Notes under the pieces: generated by a model
Told to the model about the DNA's origin: nothing
What the model saw: only the letters and a program-made list of their open reading frames with translations
Databases searched by the model: none
Origin: Maribacter caenipelagi
GTDB taxonomy: Bacteria; Bacteroidota; Bacteroidia; Flavobacteriales; Flavobacteriaceae
Direction of reading: 5' to 3'
Assembly: GCF_004364175.1 (NCBI RefSeq)
Contig: NZ_SNZW01000011.1
Location: forward strand, 310,001-374,000
DNA: 64,000 nucleotides
Part shown: positions 7,991-15,012 of the stretch, one piece after another
Layout of the letters: each line of letters begins with the position of its first letter
Position numbering within the stretch: position 1 is the stretch's first letter
Position numbers and translations under genes: made by a program

Positions 7991-8712
7991 AATATATTCC
8001 AGTCAGATGATTTACTTAATACTTCATTTGCATTTGATAACTCATATTTGGTAATAGGATTAAGTGATTCTTTTAAAGTTAATGTTATAGCTTTTTCTTG
8101 TAATTCATCCAGTAATGCTCCTAGTAATGCTCTTGTTGATGGCGGATATTTTAGAGATAGTCGTATTAATTCTTTCTTATCATCTAAATTCAACTTCTTA
8201 AGTATTTCCAAAAATCGTAGACAAGATATTTTTACGTTCGTGTCGGGTATCTTTTTGATGTATTTAATAGAGTCTAAAATCTGTAATAGAGGAATATTCT
8301 TTTTAGTAATAATATTTTTTTGTTTGATGAATGAAATAGTATAACGCTCTCTTTTAAATTTAGGGCGAGTTTGATTTTTTCCAATTTGTATTACGTTACT
8401 AACTTGTGTAGTTAATCCTAATCTATTATATATGCTATATCCTGTAAGATATCCTACGGTTTTTCCATCTTCATCGAGTAGGTCTTTTACTATTTGTTCT
8501 TGATTAGGTTGAAGAATACCGAAAGGTGTTTTTTCAGGTTTAAAATATTTCCCTTTAGCTAGTTTGGAAATTTTACCAGAATCAACCATACGATTCAGAG
8601 CTTTAATAATTGCTTCTTTTTTTTTTACATCAATATTAAAGTCCTCATAGGTGAATACGTATCCTTTAGGTAGCCTATCTATTGTATTCCTTATATAATC
8701 AGTTACTTTCAA
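7987..8712 (-). CDS. abiEi: AbiEi (DUF6088) antitoxin and autorepressor
   Basis: A 241-residue protein with the DUF6088/AbiEi layout: an N-terminal winged helix-turn-helix (about 1-62, YIRNTIDRLPKGYVFTYEDF.., ALNRMVDSGKISKLAKGKYFKPEKTPFG) followed by the AbiEi C-terminal region (GKTVGYLTGYSIYNRLGLTTQVSN). Antitoxins of this family counteract AbiEii and bind inverted repeats in their own promoter. A perfect 10-base inverted repeat lies at 8743-8772, just upstream. It is the first gene of the two-gene operon in cassette 5 and, unlike most genes of the array, appears to carry its own promoter. Confidence 0.87.
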   Translation of the reverse strand: MKVTDYIRNTIDRLPKGYVFTYEDFNIDVKKKEAIIKALNRMVDSGKISKLAKGKYFKPEKTPFGILQPNQEQIVKDLLDEDGKTVGYLTGYSIYNRLGLTTQVSNVIQIGKNQTRPKFKRERYTISFIKQKNIITKKNIPLLQILDSIKYIKKIPDTNVKISCLRFLEILKKLNLDDKKELIRLSLKYPPSTRALLGALLDELQEKAITLTLKESLNPITKYELSNANEVLSKSSDWNIL

Positions 8713-8728
8713 TGATTTTAATTTATTT

Positions 8729-8772
8729 CAAATATAGTGAAATGTCCAGTTTTTTAAGTAATAAACTGGACA
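8729..8772 (-). promoter_or_regulatory. abiE promoter box and operator
   Basis: On the minus strand TATATTTG (8736-8729) fits the Bacteroidota -7 box TAnnTTTG, 17 bases before the abiEi start. Directly upstream of it are TGTCCAGTTT (8743-8752) and AAACTGGACA (8763-8772), a perfect 10-base inverted repeat with a 10-base spacer, placed where a repressor would block the -33 region. No good TTG -33 box is seen at normal spacing. AbiEi autorepression through inverted repeats is known for other AbiE systems. Confidence 0.6.
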
Positions 8773-8854
8773 AAAAAATAATTTATTTGGAAAGCTACCC
8801 ACCCTTCTTTTATTAAAATTGATTTTCAGAACGTTGTTTTTTTAGATGACGCAC

Positions 8855-9046
8855 AACGGTTCGGCTATGGCAAGTAGGGCAGGCAAGGAAACTTTTCGTT
8901 TCCGTCTGGTCTGCTAGCCAGAGCTTTTTGTTTTGTAATTATTTTTTACTTTTCAATTGCCAAATCCAAAAGATTTGGCGGACTTAGTAAACAAGCTCAA
9001 GCCATTAAATATAGCACTTTTCGCCCTATTTGCTATAGCCATTGTT
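8855..9046. repeat. attC-like element F
   Basis: A 192-base imperfect palindrome from AAC to GTT. The left arm GGTTCGGCTATGGCAAGTAGGGC pairs with the right arm GCCCTATTTGCTATAGCC, leaving five unpaired left-side bases near the core. Two internal hairpins are clear: GGAAAC/GTTTCC near 8896-8913 and GCCAAATC/GATTTGGC near 8959-8980. The gap between abiEi and the next gene holds only this element and the abiE promoter. Confidence 0.78.
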
Positions 9047-9058
9047 AGCAAATGTTTT

Positions 9059-9487
9059 TTATTCATATCGCCAATAAGCTACTCCGCCATGATGGGAACA
9101 TGCTCCACGCCCAGTTGCCTTAGAAATAGTTCCGTCGTTACAAACAGCTCCAACCCTTACCTTGTAATTCTCCTTTTTAGTCTCAAATTCTTCATAATTT
9201 ATTCTTTCAATACTTTCTTCCGAAAACCGTTCATAAGACTGTTTTTTGGGTTTGTGATTTTCAGAATTTGAACTATTTAATTCTAATGTATTGAGGTAAT
9301 TTTCTTGGGAAACTTTATTGATATTTTGTTCAATGTTAATATTCTTTTTTACATGACCTTTTGAATCATTATCGTCATTCACGTAAAGTATAAAAAGTCC
9401 AATTCCTAGAAGGATACTTAAATTAGGTCTTTTCCTAATGAAAATAAGTAGTAAAATCCCTAAAATTATTCTAGCAATCCAAACCAT
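9059..9487 (-). CDS. DUF3761-like membrane-anchored protein
   Basis: A 142-residue protein with two short hydrophobic segments at the N-terminus (about 3-17 and 23-36), a charged low-complexity linker, and a C-terminal domain VGAVCNDGTISKATGRGACSHHGG that matches the DUF3761 pattern (C..DGT.S....G.CSHHGG). The conserved cysteines and histidines suggest metal binding or a disulfide, but the role is unknown. It follows the gene at 9526 by 38 bases and shares cassette 6 with it, so the two are probably one transcript. Confidence 0.6.
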   Translation of the reverse strand: MVWIARIILGILLLIFIRKRPNLSILLGIGLFILYVNDDNDSKGHVKKNINIEQNINKVSQENYLNTLELNSSNSENHKPKKQSYERFSEESIERINYEEFETKKENYKVRVGAVCNDGTISKATGRGACSHHGGVAYWRYE

Positions 9488-9525
9488 TATTCTTAGACTT
9501 TTTCAATTCTTCGATGCGCGGTAAT

Positions 9526-9996
9526 TTAAAAGTAATCGCCATCTTTTACTTCTATTCCAAGTTCTTTAAATAGATGCAAAAATGCTTTTTTATATTTCTC
9601 TATTAGTTCTTTGCTGCAATTTAAGGAAATATCAAATCCATACATTTTTGTTTCGGATGGCTCTCCTTCGATGTCTGAATTTTCATTTAAATAATACTTT
9701 TTTACGATAGTACCGCCTTTTTTAAAATTTAGCTTAACGGAATTCCAACCATCTTGTCCATATTTCAAGCTTATGGAGTTTACATCGACTGGATTTATTT
9801 CATTTACAAAAGTAGCTTGGCTGTTACCAGCTTGACGCACGGAAAAAAAATATAGTATGTTTTGGTTTTTGTCGTACTCAATCTGTTCTCTTCCACTTGA
9901 ATTTCTGCCTATCCATTCAATCGTTTCTTCTAAGGATTGAGAAAAACTAACGTTTAGAAATAATAAGAAAACTACTATAATTTTGAAATTGGTCAT
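9526..9996 (-). CDS. exported protein of unknown function
   Basis: A 156-residue protein with a signal peptide (about 1-19, ending VSFSQ) and no cysteine at the cleavage point. The mature part is a small mixed alpha/beta domain with many aromatic residues (LYFFSVRQ, WNSVKLNFKKGG) and a C-terminal helix. I do not recognise the family. It is the first gene of cassette 6; its start codon lies 15 bases from the cassette end ATTTGCTAAC at 10,012-10,021, as is usual for the first gene of an integron cassette. Confidence 0.6.
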   Translation of the reverse strand: MTNFKIIVVFLLFLNVSFSQSLEETIEWIGRNSSGREQIEYDKNQNILYFFSVRQAGNSQATFVNEINPVDVNSISLKYGQDGWNSVKLNFKKGGTIVKKYYLNENSDIEGEPSETKMYGFDISLNCSKELIEKYKKAFLHLFKELGIEVKDGDYF

Positions 9997-10018
9997 TTTG
10001 TTTTTTTAAATATTTGCT

Positions 10019-10206
10019 AACGTTTCGGCTAAGCGAAGTGCGGTAGTAAGGAAACTTTTCGTTTCCGTCTGCGCACGAAGCAAAAGCTTTTTGTTTTGGT
10101 TTATTTTTTCTTGTTCAAAGCAAAATCCTAAAGATTTTGCGACTTCATAAAAATACACAAAGCATTCGTTCTAGCCCAAAAGTCCGCATTACGTTTAGGT
10201 TTTGTT
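10019..10206. repeat. attC-like element G
   Basis: A 188-base element. Left arm CTAAGCGAAGTGCGG pairs with right arm CCGCATTACGTTTAG, with an unpaired spacer between the stem and the AAC/GTT cores, as in attC R and L boxes. Internal hairpins GGAAAC/GTTTCC and CAAAATC/GATTTTG are present. Nearly the same sequence recurs as elements D, H and I. Confidence 0.78.
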
Positions 10207-10323
10207 ACCAACTGTTTTTTTTTGTCCGAGTTAGCCTTCTCCTTATAGTTTTTCAACTACTCCCCTGTAAGAAGACCAACTACTCAGCAGTTGCGCCTGA
10301 GTAAAAAGTCCATTGTGCGATTT

Positions 10324-10929
10324 TCAATATTTCAACTGGTTCTTCTTGTATTTTCGGATAAGTTTTTCAGCCCCTTTTAGCATAATCATATGGGAACTAG
10401 GATTAATTGTCGGTATTTGATTATCATCAGGGAAAATTGACTCTTGATTTTCTGTTTTTCCATAGACTTGAGAAGATGAGATAAGAGTTTCTGTATTTAG
10501 GTCGTATATTGATATTGAAACAGATGCCCTATTACTTGAATTATCGTTTTGATTGGGAAAAGACAATGTTCCTGCGCCATCACTAATAACGTTTCCGCCT
10601 ATATTTATTAGGTAATCACAGTCGGTATCTCTTTTTAATTCTTTTAAATCTGAATCGGTTAAGTCAAATTTAATTTTTGGTGCCACCAATTTTGTACTTC
10701 TTAAGTCGTTCATTTCTATTAAAGAATCTCCTAGAATTTTTTTGAACTCTTTTAGTGAATTGTCATAAAGCTCGGTATCAAATATTCTTGAATTCGATTT
10801 GGTACTATTTAAAATCCATTTTCCATCACTAAAGTCCAATTGTTTTCCAGCATCGAAAAAGTAATTGTATTTCGCCCCTCCGCACGAATAAAGGGCAGAA
10901 ATAATCAATATTGAGAATAATTTTTTCAT
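10324..10929 (-). CDS. lipoprotein of unknown function
   Basis: A 201-residue lipoprotein with its cysteine at residue 16 (ALYSC). The mature part has a region that may form a small alpha/beta domain (KIKFDLTDSDLKELKRDTDCDYLINIGGNV) followed by strands (ASVSISIYDLNTETLISSSQVYG). I do not recognise the family. It is the only gene of cassette 7. The 110 bases between the cassette core at 10,204 and the stop codon hold no other gene. The cassette ends (10,204-10,213 and 10,953-10,962) are exact reverse complements. Confidence 0.6.
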   Translation of the reverse strand: MKKLFSILIISALYSCGGAKYNYFFDAGKQLDFSDGKWILNSTKSNSRIFDTELYDNSLKEFKKILGDSLIEMNDLRSTKLVAPKIKFDLTDSDLKELKRDTDCDYLINIGGNVISDGAGTLSFPNQNDNSSNRASVSISIYDLNTETLISSSQVYGKTENQESIFPDDNQIPTINPSSHMIMLKGAEKLIRKYKKNQLKY

Positions 10930-10959
10930 TGGTTATTTATGTTTTTCAAAATAGTTGGT

Positions 10960-11301
10960 AACGTACGGATATGTGCACAATTATACATATCCGCATATAT
11001 TGATGTATATGTGTAGTTATTTATTTGATACACTTACTAATATACTACTAAAGAATAAACCTACAATCAACTGGGTACATTCCGTAGCGTGAAACCTTAA
11101 TGATAAATTATATGCAATGGAAATGATTAAAAACAACAAACCAACCATTCAGTCTGTTTTTTACTGGTAAATGGAGTGGAGAATTTAAGAAGCCAACGAC
11201 GGCATTTGCTATTATATCGATAAAATGCGAAGCGAACAAAGTTAAATGGTTGTCTTAGACATTAAACAAACCAACTGGTTTGTTTTTTGGTTGGGAAAAG
11301 T
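10960..11301. repeat. decayed second copy of the array leader
   Basis: From the AAC at 10,960 this non-coding stretch aligns with the leader at 15,013-15,392: the hairpin GGATATGT/ACATATCC, CATATATTGATGTATATGTGTA, AAAGAATAAACCTACAAT, and GCGAAGCGAACAAAGTT occur in the same order. A perfect palindrome AACAAACCAACTGGTTTGTT (11,265-11,284) stands where the other copy has AAACCAAGTGGTTT. No gene is present. It adjoins cassette 7 just as the other copy adjoins cassette 10, so it acts or acted as the head of a second array. Confidence 0.75.
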
Positions 11302-11361
11302 AGCTGTTTTAGAACAAATTTGCTGTTTAGACGGACTCCTATGGTTCAATAACCACTGTTT
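11302..11361 (-). pseudogene. fragment of ogt 3' end
   Basis: On the minus strand this encodes KQWLLNH, a changed SPSKQQ and then a one-base deletion relative to the last codons of the intact ogt at 15,393. It is joined to the second copy of the leader in the same order as in the intact locus, so leader and gene end were duplicated together. It is far too short to be functional and runs directly into an IS110 fragment. Confidence 0.72.
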
Positions 11362-11433
11362 GCAGTGCAGTTTTATAATCCTCAATGCAAAGCATTAGAT
11401 GATTTCATAGTTTTAAAAAGGAACAAACATGCA
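11362..11433 (+). mobile_element. IS110 transposase fragment
   Basis: Plus-strand codons read FYNPQCKALDDFIVLKRNK, which aligns with IHNPQCKALYDRIVLKGKS (residues 268-286) of the intact IS110 transposase at 5,094-6,059. Everything upstream of that has been replaced by the ogt fragment, and the reading frame is lost about where the next gene ends. A matching right end of the same IS lies at 12,121-12,140, beyond that gene. Confidence 0.72.
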
Positions 11434-12021
11434 TTAGTCTTTAGCGAGGGTTTTAAAGCCTTCCATCACATAGATTAACTTACGTTTATCTTCGAATCCC
11501 GGATATTCTTCATCTGTGAACATTGATGGTAAAAAACTCTTATATTCTGTATAATTTTCGCCTTGGTATACACCGAAAGTATAGGTTTGTCCACCACTTA
11601 TGGCATTTTTCCATGAGTTCGCTTTTTCTCCTAAGGTCGCTAATTGACTTTGATTTATACTGAATTTTCCTTCGCTAGCACAGAGATTCAAAAATGCCCA
11701 ATACGCTGAATACTTTTTTTTCTTAACACGTATCCTCTTTATTTTAGGGGAAGCCATTGGTTGGGCGGACTCCTTAATTCTGTAGCGCCTTACCTTACCA
11801 TTATTAAGGTAAACGATATAATCTGATTCTGGTTCTATATGTGGCAGTATAGAGTAGGCGAGGCGAACCACCAATGCGTCTGCATCATTCAAGCCAAATA
11901 ACTCAGTATACCTGTTTACTTCTTCTGAATTCGATTTAAAGTCGATTTCTGGTATTTCAGATGCTTGCGAAAAGGCTAGAATGGGCAAAAGAATAAAAAG
12001 ATAGTATAGAAGTTTTCTCAT
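11434..12021 (-). CDS. exported protein of unknown function
   Basis: A 195-residue protein with a signal peptide (MRKLLYYLFILLPILAFSQ). The mature part begins with an acidic helix, has a strongly basic patch (SPKIKRIRVKKKKYSAYWAF) and a glycine-rich segment (ISGGQTYTFGVYQGENY). I do not recognise the family. It sits between two pieces of a decayed IS110 element and has no clear cassette ends of its own: GGTTACGAACG near 12,042 is the nearest AAC-containing sequence upstream. It was probably carried in with the rearrangement that joined the two arrays. Confidence 0.6.
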   Translation of the reverse strand: MRKLLYYLFILLPILAFSQASEIPEIDFKSNSEEVNRYTELFGLNDADALVVRLAYSILPHIEPESDYIVYLNNGKVRRYRIKESAQPMASPKIKRIRVKKKKYSAYWAFLNLCASEGKFSINQSQLATLGEKANSWKNAISGGQTYTFGVYQGENYTEYKSFLPSMFTDEEYPGFEDKRKLIYVMEGFKTLAKD

Positions 12022-12120
12022 TGTAAAGTTATAAAACTCGGTTACGAACGTATTCTGTTTATTGATTTTAGAATCTATTAGCTTAGAATAGTAATGTCAC
12101 GGTTTAAGAATGAATTTGGT

Positions 12121-12140
12121 TGTTTTTCAGCTTAGTTCTT
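12121..12140 (+). mobile_element. right-end remnant of an IS110 relative
   Basis: These 20 bases match 6068-6087, the last bases of the intact IS110 element, at 19 positions. As there, they are followed at once by a cassette core (TTTGGCAACA, expected GTTGGCAACA). A relative of the IS had therefore inserted at the same position of another attC-like element and has since decayed. Confidence 0.65.
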
Positions 12141-12154
12141 TTTTGGCAACAGTC

Positions 12155-12826
12155 TTAATCTGTTTTCAAAGTTTTATTTGGATTCGGTTCAAATACAGCC
12201 TTGTCTATATTCTTTTCCACTATAGAAGTAACTTCTTCAATTGACTTAAAAAGCGGGTAAAATTCTGTTTCGTTTCGAATACTTATCGCATTTGATTCCT
12301 TCACAAATAGATTCCAAAAACCATCTGTATATTCGGAATAGCGTTTCGCATTTAATTTATATTTGGGGTTGAAATAGTATTTCCCTCGCATTTCTGTAAA
12401 AAATGATATAGAATCTTTAGGCTTGTATTGTAATGTTATCGATTCACATTTTTCTCCTAATATGATTTTTTTATCATTTTGATTGCGTTCAAACTTAATT
12501 AAATCATTTTTTTCAGTTCCGAATTTACTTTTGGTTATTGTGTCCAATTTTTCAAATTCCGTATAAGAATAACCTTCGTCTAGGCGGACAATTATTTTCA
12601 TCCAGCCTTGTTGTCCTTTTCCATGGTATATCATTGCATACCTGTCTTCCTTTACATATGCAGTAAATGATGTTCCGAATTCTCGTTCTAGCATGGAAGT
12701 TGGTAAATTCTCATTATTTGATTGATATTCTATTTTATAATTTAATTCTCCTTCAAAAAAATCTTGTGCATTTAATGAAAAGGCGTAAAATATAATTAGT
12801 ACAACTGAGATTTTGATTTTATTCAT
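12155..12826 (-). CDS. exported protein, possibly DUF4412/GLPGLI-like
   Basis: A 223-residue protein with a signal peptide (about 1-20, FSLNAQ). The mature start FFEGELNYKIEYQS, followed by an alternation of strands and the motif ILGEKCESITLQYKP, resembles periplasmic beta-rich proteins of the DUF4412/GLPGLI type, where a conserved G..C follows the middle strand. The role of those families is unknown. It is cassette 8: TTGGCAACA at 12,143-12,151 and TGTTGCCAA at 12,838-12,846 are exact reverse complements. Confidence 0.55.
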   Translation of the reverse strand: MNKIKISVVLIIFYAFSLNAQDFFEGELNYKIEYQSNNENLPTSMLEREFGTSFTAYVKEDRYAMIYHGKGQQGWMKIIVRLDEGYSYTEFEKLDTITKSKFGTEKNDLIKFERNQNDKKIILGEKCESITLQYKPKDSISFFTEMRGKYYFNPKYKLNAKRYSEYTDGFWNLFVKESNAISIRNETEFYPLFKSIEEVTSIVEKNIDKAVFEPNPNKTLKTD

Positions 12827-12844
12827 GTTTTTTTGATTGTTGCC

Positions 12845-13029
12845 AACACATTACCTAAGCGTAGTGCGGTGGCAAGGAAACTTTTCGTTTCCGTCTGCGC
12901 ACGAAGCTAAAGCTTTTGGTTTCGCTTTTCTTTTTTTTGTCCAAAGCTAAATCCATAAGATTTAGCGACACCATAAATATACACAGACCATTCGTTTTAA
13001 GCCTAAAGTCTGCATTTATAGGCTTTGTT
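12845..13029. repeat. attC-like element H
   Basis: A 185-base relative of elements G and I with the same AAC..CTAAGCGTAGTGCGG start, GGAAAC/GTTTCC hairpin, GCTAAATC/GATTTAGC hairpin and terminal GTT at 13,027. The returning arm is shortened and altered (CTGCATTTATAGG) compared with CCGCATTACGTTTAGG in G, so the stem is weaker. The bases between its end and the gene at 13,123 are AT-rich and show no other feature. Confidence 0.7.
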
Positions 13030-13122
13030 GGTAAATCGTTTTTATGATAAAATTTAATTAATTAAACTTCGTTATTTCTTTATTAACTTGGATATAATCA
13101 AAATAAAAAAAGTAATAGTTGT

Positions 13123-14160
13123 ATGAAAGCTATCAATAAAAGTATTATAGTTATTATTTCTCTATTTTTCATTTCTTGTGCAACCGAGGATAACGATATT
13201 GAAGTTGCTAAAGAAAATCCCACAGTAGAGTCTGTTGATATATTAGATTTAGTTAAATGGCAAAAAATAGCAGATACACCTGTTACAAATTTTCAGGCCC
13301 ATATCGTTCATGAAAACAAGTTATTTTCATTGAGTATTAAAGATACCTATGTTTTTGATTTCGAATTAGTTCAATGGACATTATTAGCGACGGATTCAGA
13401 TAATGTTTTTCCAGACTATGGATTAGGAGGTCTTAAGGTTAATTTTATTCGAAATGAAAAATGGAATATGTTTACAGAAAAAGGGTTGTATGAATTTGAT
13501 TTTCAATTGAATAAATGGTCGGTTGTGAAAGAATTCCCTCAAGTAAATGGGTTGTTTTCAATTTCAGGTTTTTATGTCGAAGAAGATATGGCAATCTACT
13601 TTTTGGATAAATCAAATGGGAATGATACTATCTATAAATATGATTTATTTACAAATGAATTACTATCCCATAGTAATTATATTAATACGGGCGATAGAGG
13701 AGAAACATATAATGGTTCTTTGAAAGTAGAAAACTCAAACTATTATATTACACCTGGTTCAGGTACGGGGAGAAGTAATGAAATTTTAATATCTAAATTC
13801 AATGAAGATTTTACTACTTTAGTTCCTGTTGGAAATTTTGTTACAGAAAACGATATGGCAAATAGTGTCGCTGTACAGTATGGGAATTACATAATTTTTG
13901 GTCTGGGAGGTACTGCAACATTAGATGGTTCTACGGGAATAATTACAGACATAAGACCTACTTTGAAATTCTATGCTTACGACACTGTAAATGATGTTTT
14001 CACCGAAATGTCTTCTCCATTTTATGAAAGTTGTTGGGCTGCTAATGTAATAGTACACAACAATGAGTATTACTTAATAAATGGGCATACAATTAAAAAT
14101 CAAAAAGTAGAACTTAGAACCAAAATAGAAAAGATAGAATTTGATTTTATAACACAGTAA
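13123..14160 (+). CDS. lipoprotein with Kelch-like propeller repeats
   Basis: A 345-residue lipoprotein (cysteine 19, FFISC). The mature part has repeated four-stranded units of the kind WQKIADTP..AHIVHENKLFSLS, TYVFDFELVQWTLLA, LYEFDFQLNKWSVVKEFP and IYKYDLFTNEL, which suggests a Kelch or galactose-oxidase-like beta-propeller. No catalytic site is evident; a binding role at the cell surface is likely. It is the only cargo gene on the plus strand, in cassette 9, whose ends (13,027 and 14,205-14,213) agree at 8 of 9 bases. It must therefore use its own promoter or be silent from the leader. Confidence 0.65.
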   Translation: MKAINKSIIVIISLFFISCATEDNDIEVAKENPTVESVDILDLVKWQKIADTPVTNFQAHIVHENKLFSLSIKDTYVFDFELVQWTLLATDSDNVFPDYGLGGLKVNFIRNEKWNMFTEKGLYEFDFQLNKWSVVKEFPQVNGLFSISGFYVEEDMAIYFLDKSNGNDTIYKYDLFTNELLSHSNYINTGDRGETYNGSLKVENSNYYITPGSGTGRSNEILISKFNEDFTTLVPVGNFVTENDMANSVAVQYGNYIIFGLGGTATLDGSTGIITDIRPTLKFYAYDTVNDVFTEMSSPFYESCWAANVIVHNNEYYLINGHTIKNQKVELRTKIEKIEFDFITQ

Positions 14161-14210
14161 TGGTGCTTAGGTTTTAAATCTTCGGTAATATTGTTCCTAA
14201 AATGTTTGCC

Positions 14211-14397
14211 AACGTTGCGGCTAAGCGTAGTGCGGAGGCAAGGAAACTTTTCGTTTCCGTCTGCGCACGAAGCTAAAGCTTTTGGTTTAGTTTTTATTTT
14301 TCTTGTCCAAAGCTAAATCCCAAAGATTTAGCGACATCATAATATACACAGACCATTCGATTTAGCTCTAATGTCCGCATTACGTTTAGGTATTGTT
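14211..14397. repeat. attC-like element I
   Basis: A 187-base element almost identical in layout to G: AAC, CTAAGCGTAGTGCGG arm, GGAAAC/GTTTCC and GCTAAATC/GATTTAGC hairpins, returning arm CCGCATTACGTTTAG, and GTT at 14,395-14,397. The stop codon of the next gene lies inside its right end, which is common for integron cassette genes. Confidence 0.78.
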
Positions 14398-14991
14398 GTA
14401 GTGCGTTTTTTTCCGAGCTGTGTCATTCAAATTGTTTTCGTTAATTAGGTAGAATATTGGAATTATTGCTAAGCTTTGCCAAGCAACAAACATTGTTACT
14501 CTTGTTGGAATATTGTAATCAAAAAACAATTTATTATTTATCATTTCAATTAAGATACTACTTAGTACACCGGCTATAAATATCATTAAAAGTGATATCT
14601 TCAATTTATCAACTTTGTAAATGTATTTAATCATCAAGCTCAACCCTATCGATGCGACGGCTGAACTTAAGACTACGAACAATGTTTTATTTGTAAATTC
14701 TGGCAAATCAAAAAGCCAAATTAGCCAGATTGAGAAAAGTCCAACAAGAAATGAGGCTACAAAAAAAGTGATGGAAACTATTATGGCTGAGTATAATAAT
14801 TGTCTAAGCTTAATTTTGTAGTTAGTTAAAAATATTGAAATTGTAAATATTATTAAAAAACCCAATCCACTTATAAAGCCTTTGTCATTCTTTGTAAACT
14901 CATTGGTTACTACGCATAAGATAGTCCAAATAGCTGTCAGAATTAAATAAGTATAAATCCCAATGAATGTCGTTCTGTCAATTTTTTGCAT
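14386..14991 (-). CDS. multi-pass membrane protein of unknown function
   Basis: Starting at the ATG at 14,991 this is a 201-residue protein with about six membrane segments (ILTAIWTILCVV, FLIIFTISIFLT, IVSITFFVASFLVGLFSIWLIWLF, FVVLSSAVASIGLSLMI, LLMIFIAGVLSSILI, MFVAWQSLAIIPIFYLI). An upstream in-frame ATG at 15,039 is rejected because it lies outside the cassette. The chosen start is 15 bases from the cassette end GCACTACAAC (15,006-15,015). I do not recognise the family. It is cassette 10, the one next to the leader, and so probably the best expressed. Confidence 0.6.
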   Translation of the reverse strand: MQKIDRTTFIGIYTYLILTAIWTILCVVTNEFTKNDKGFISGLGFLIIFTISIFLTNYKIKLRQLLYSAIIVSITFFVASFLVGLFSIWLIWLFDLPEFTNKTLFVVLSSAVASIGLSLMIKYIYKVDKLKISLLMIFIAGVLSSILIEMINNKLFFDYNIPTRVTMFVAWQSLAIIPIFYLINENNLNDTARKKTHYNNT

Positions 14992-15012
14992 ATTTTTTCT
15001 CAAATGCACTAC

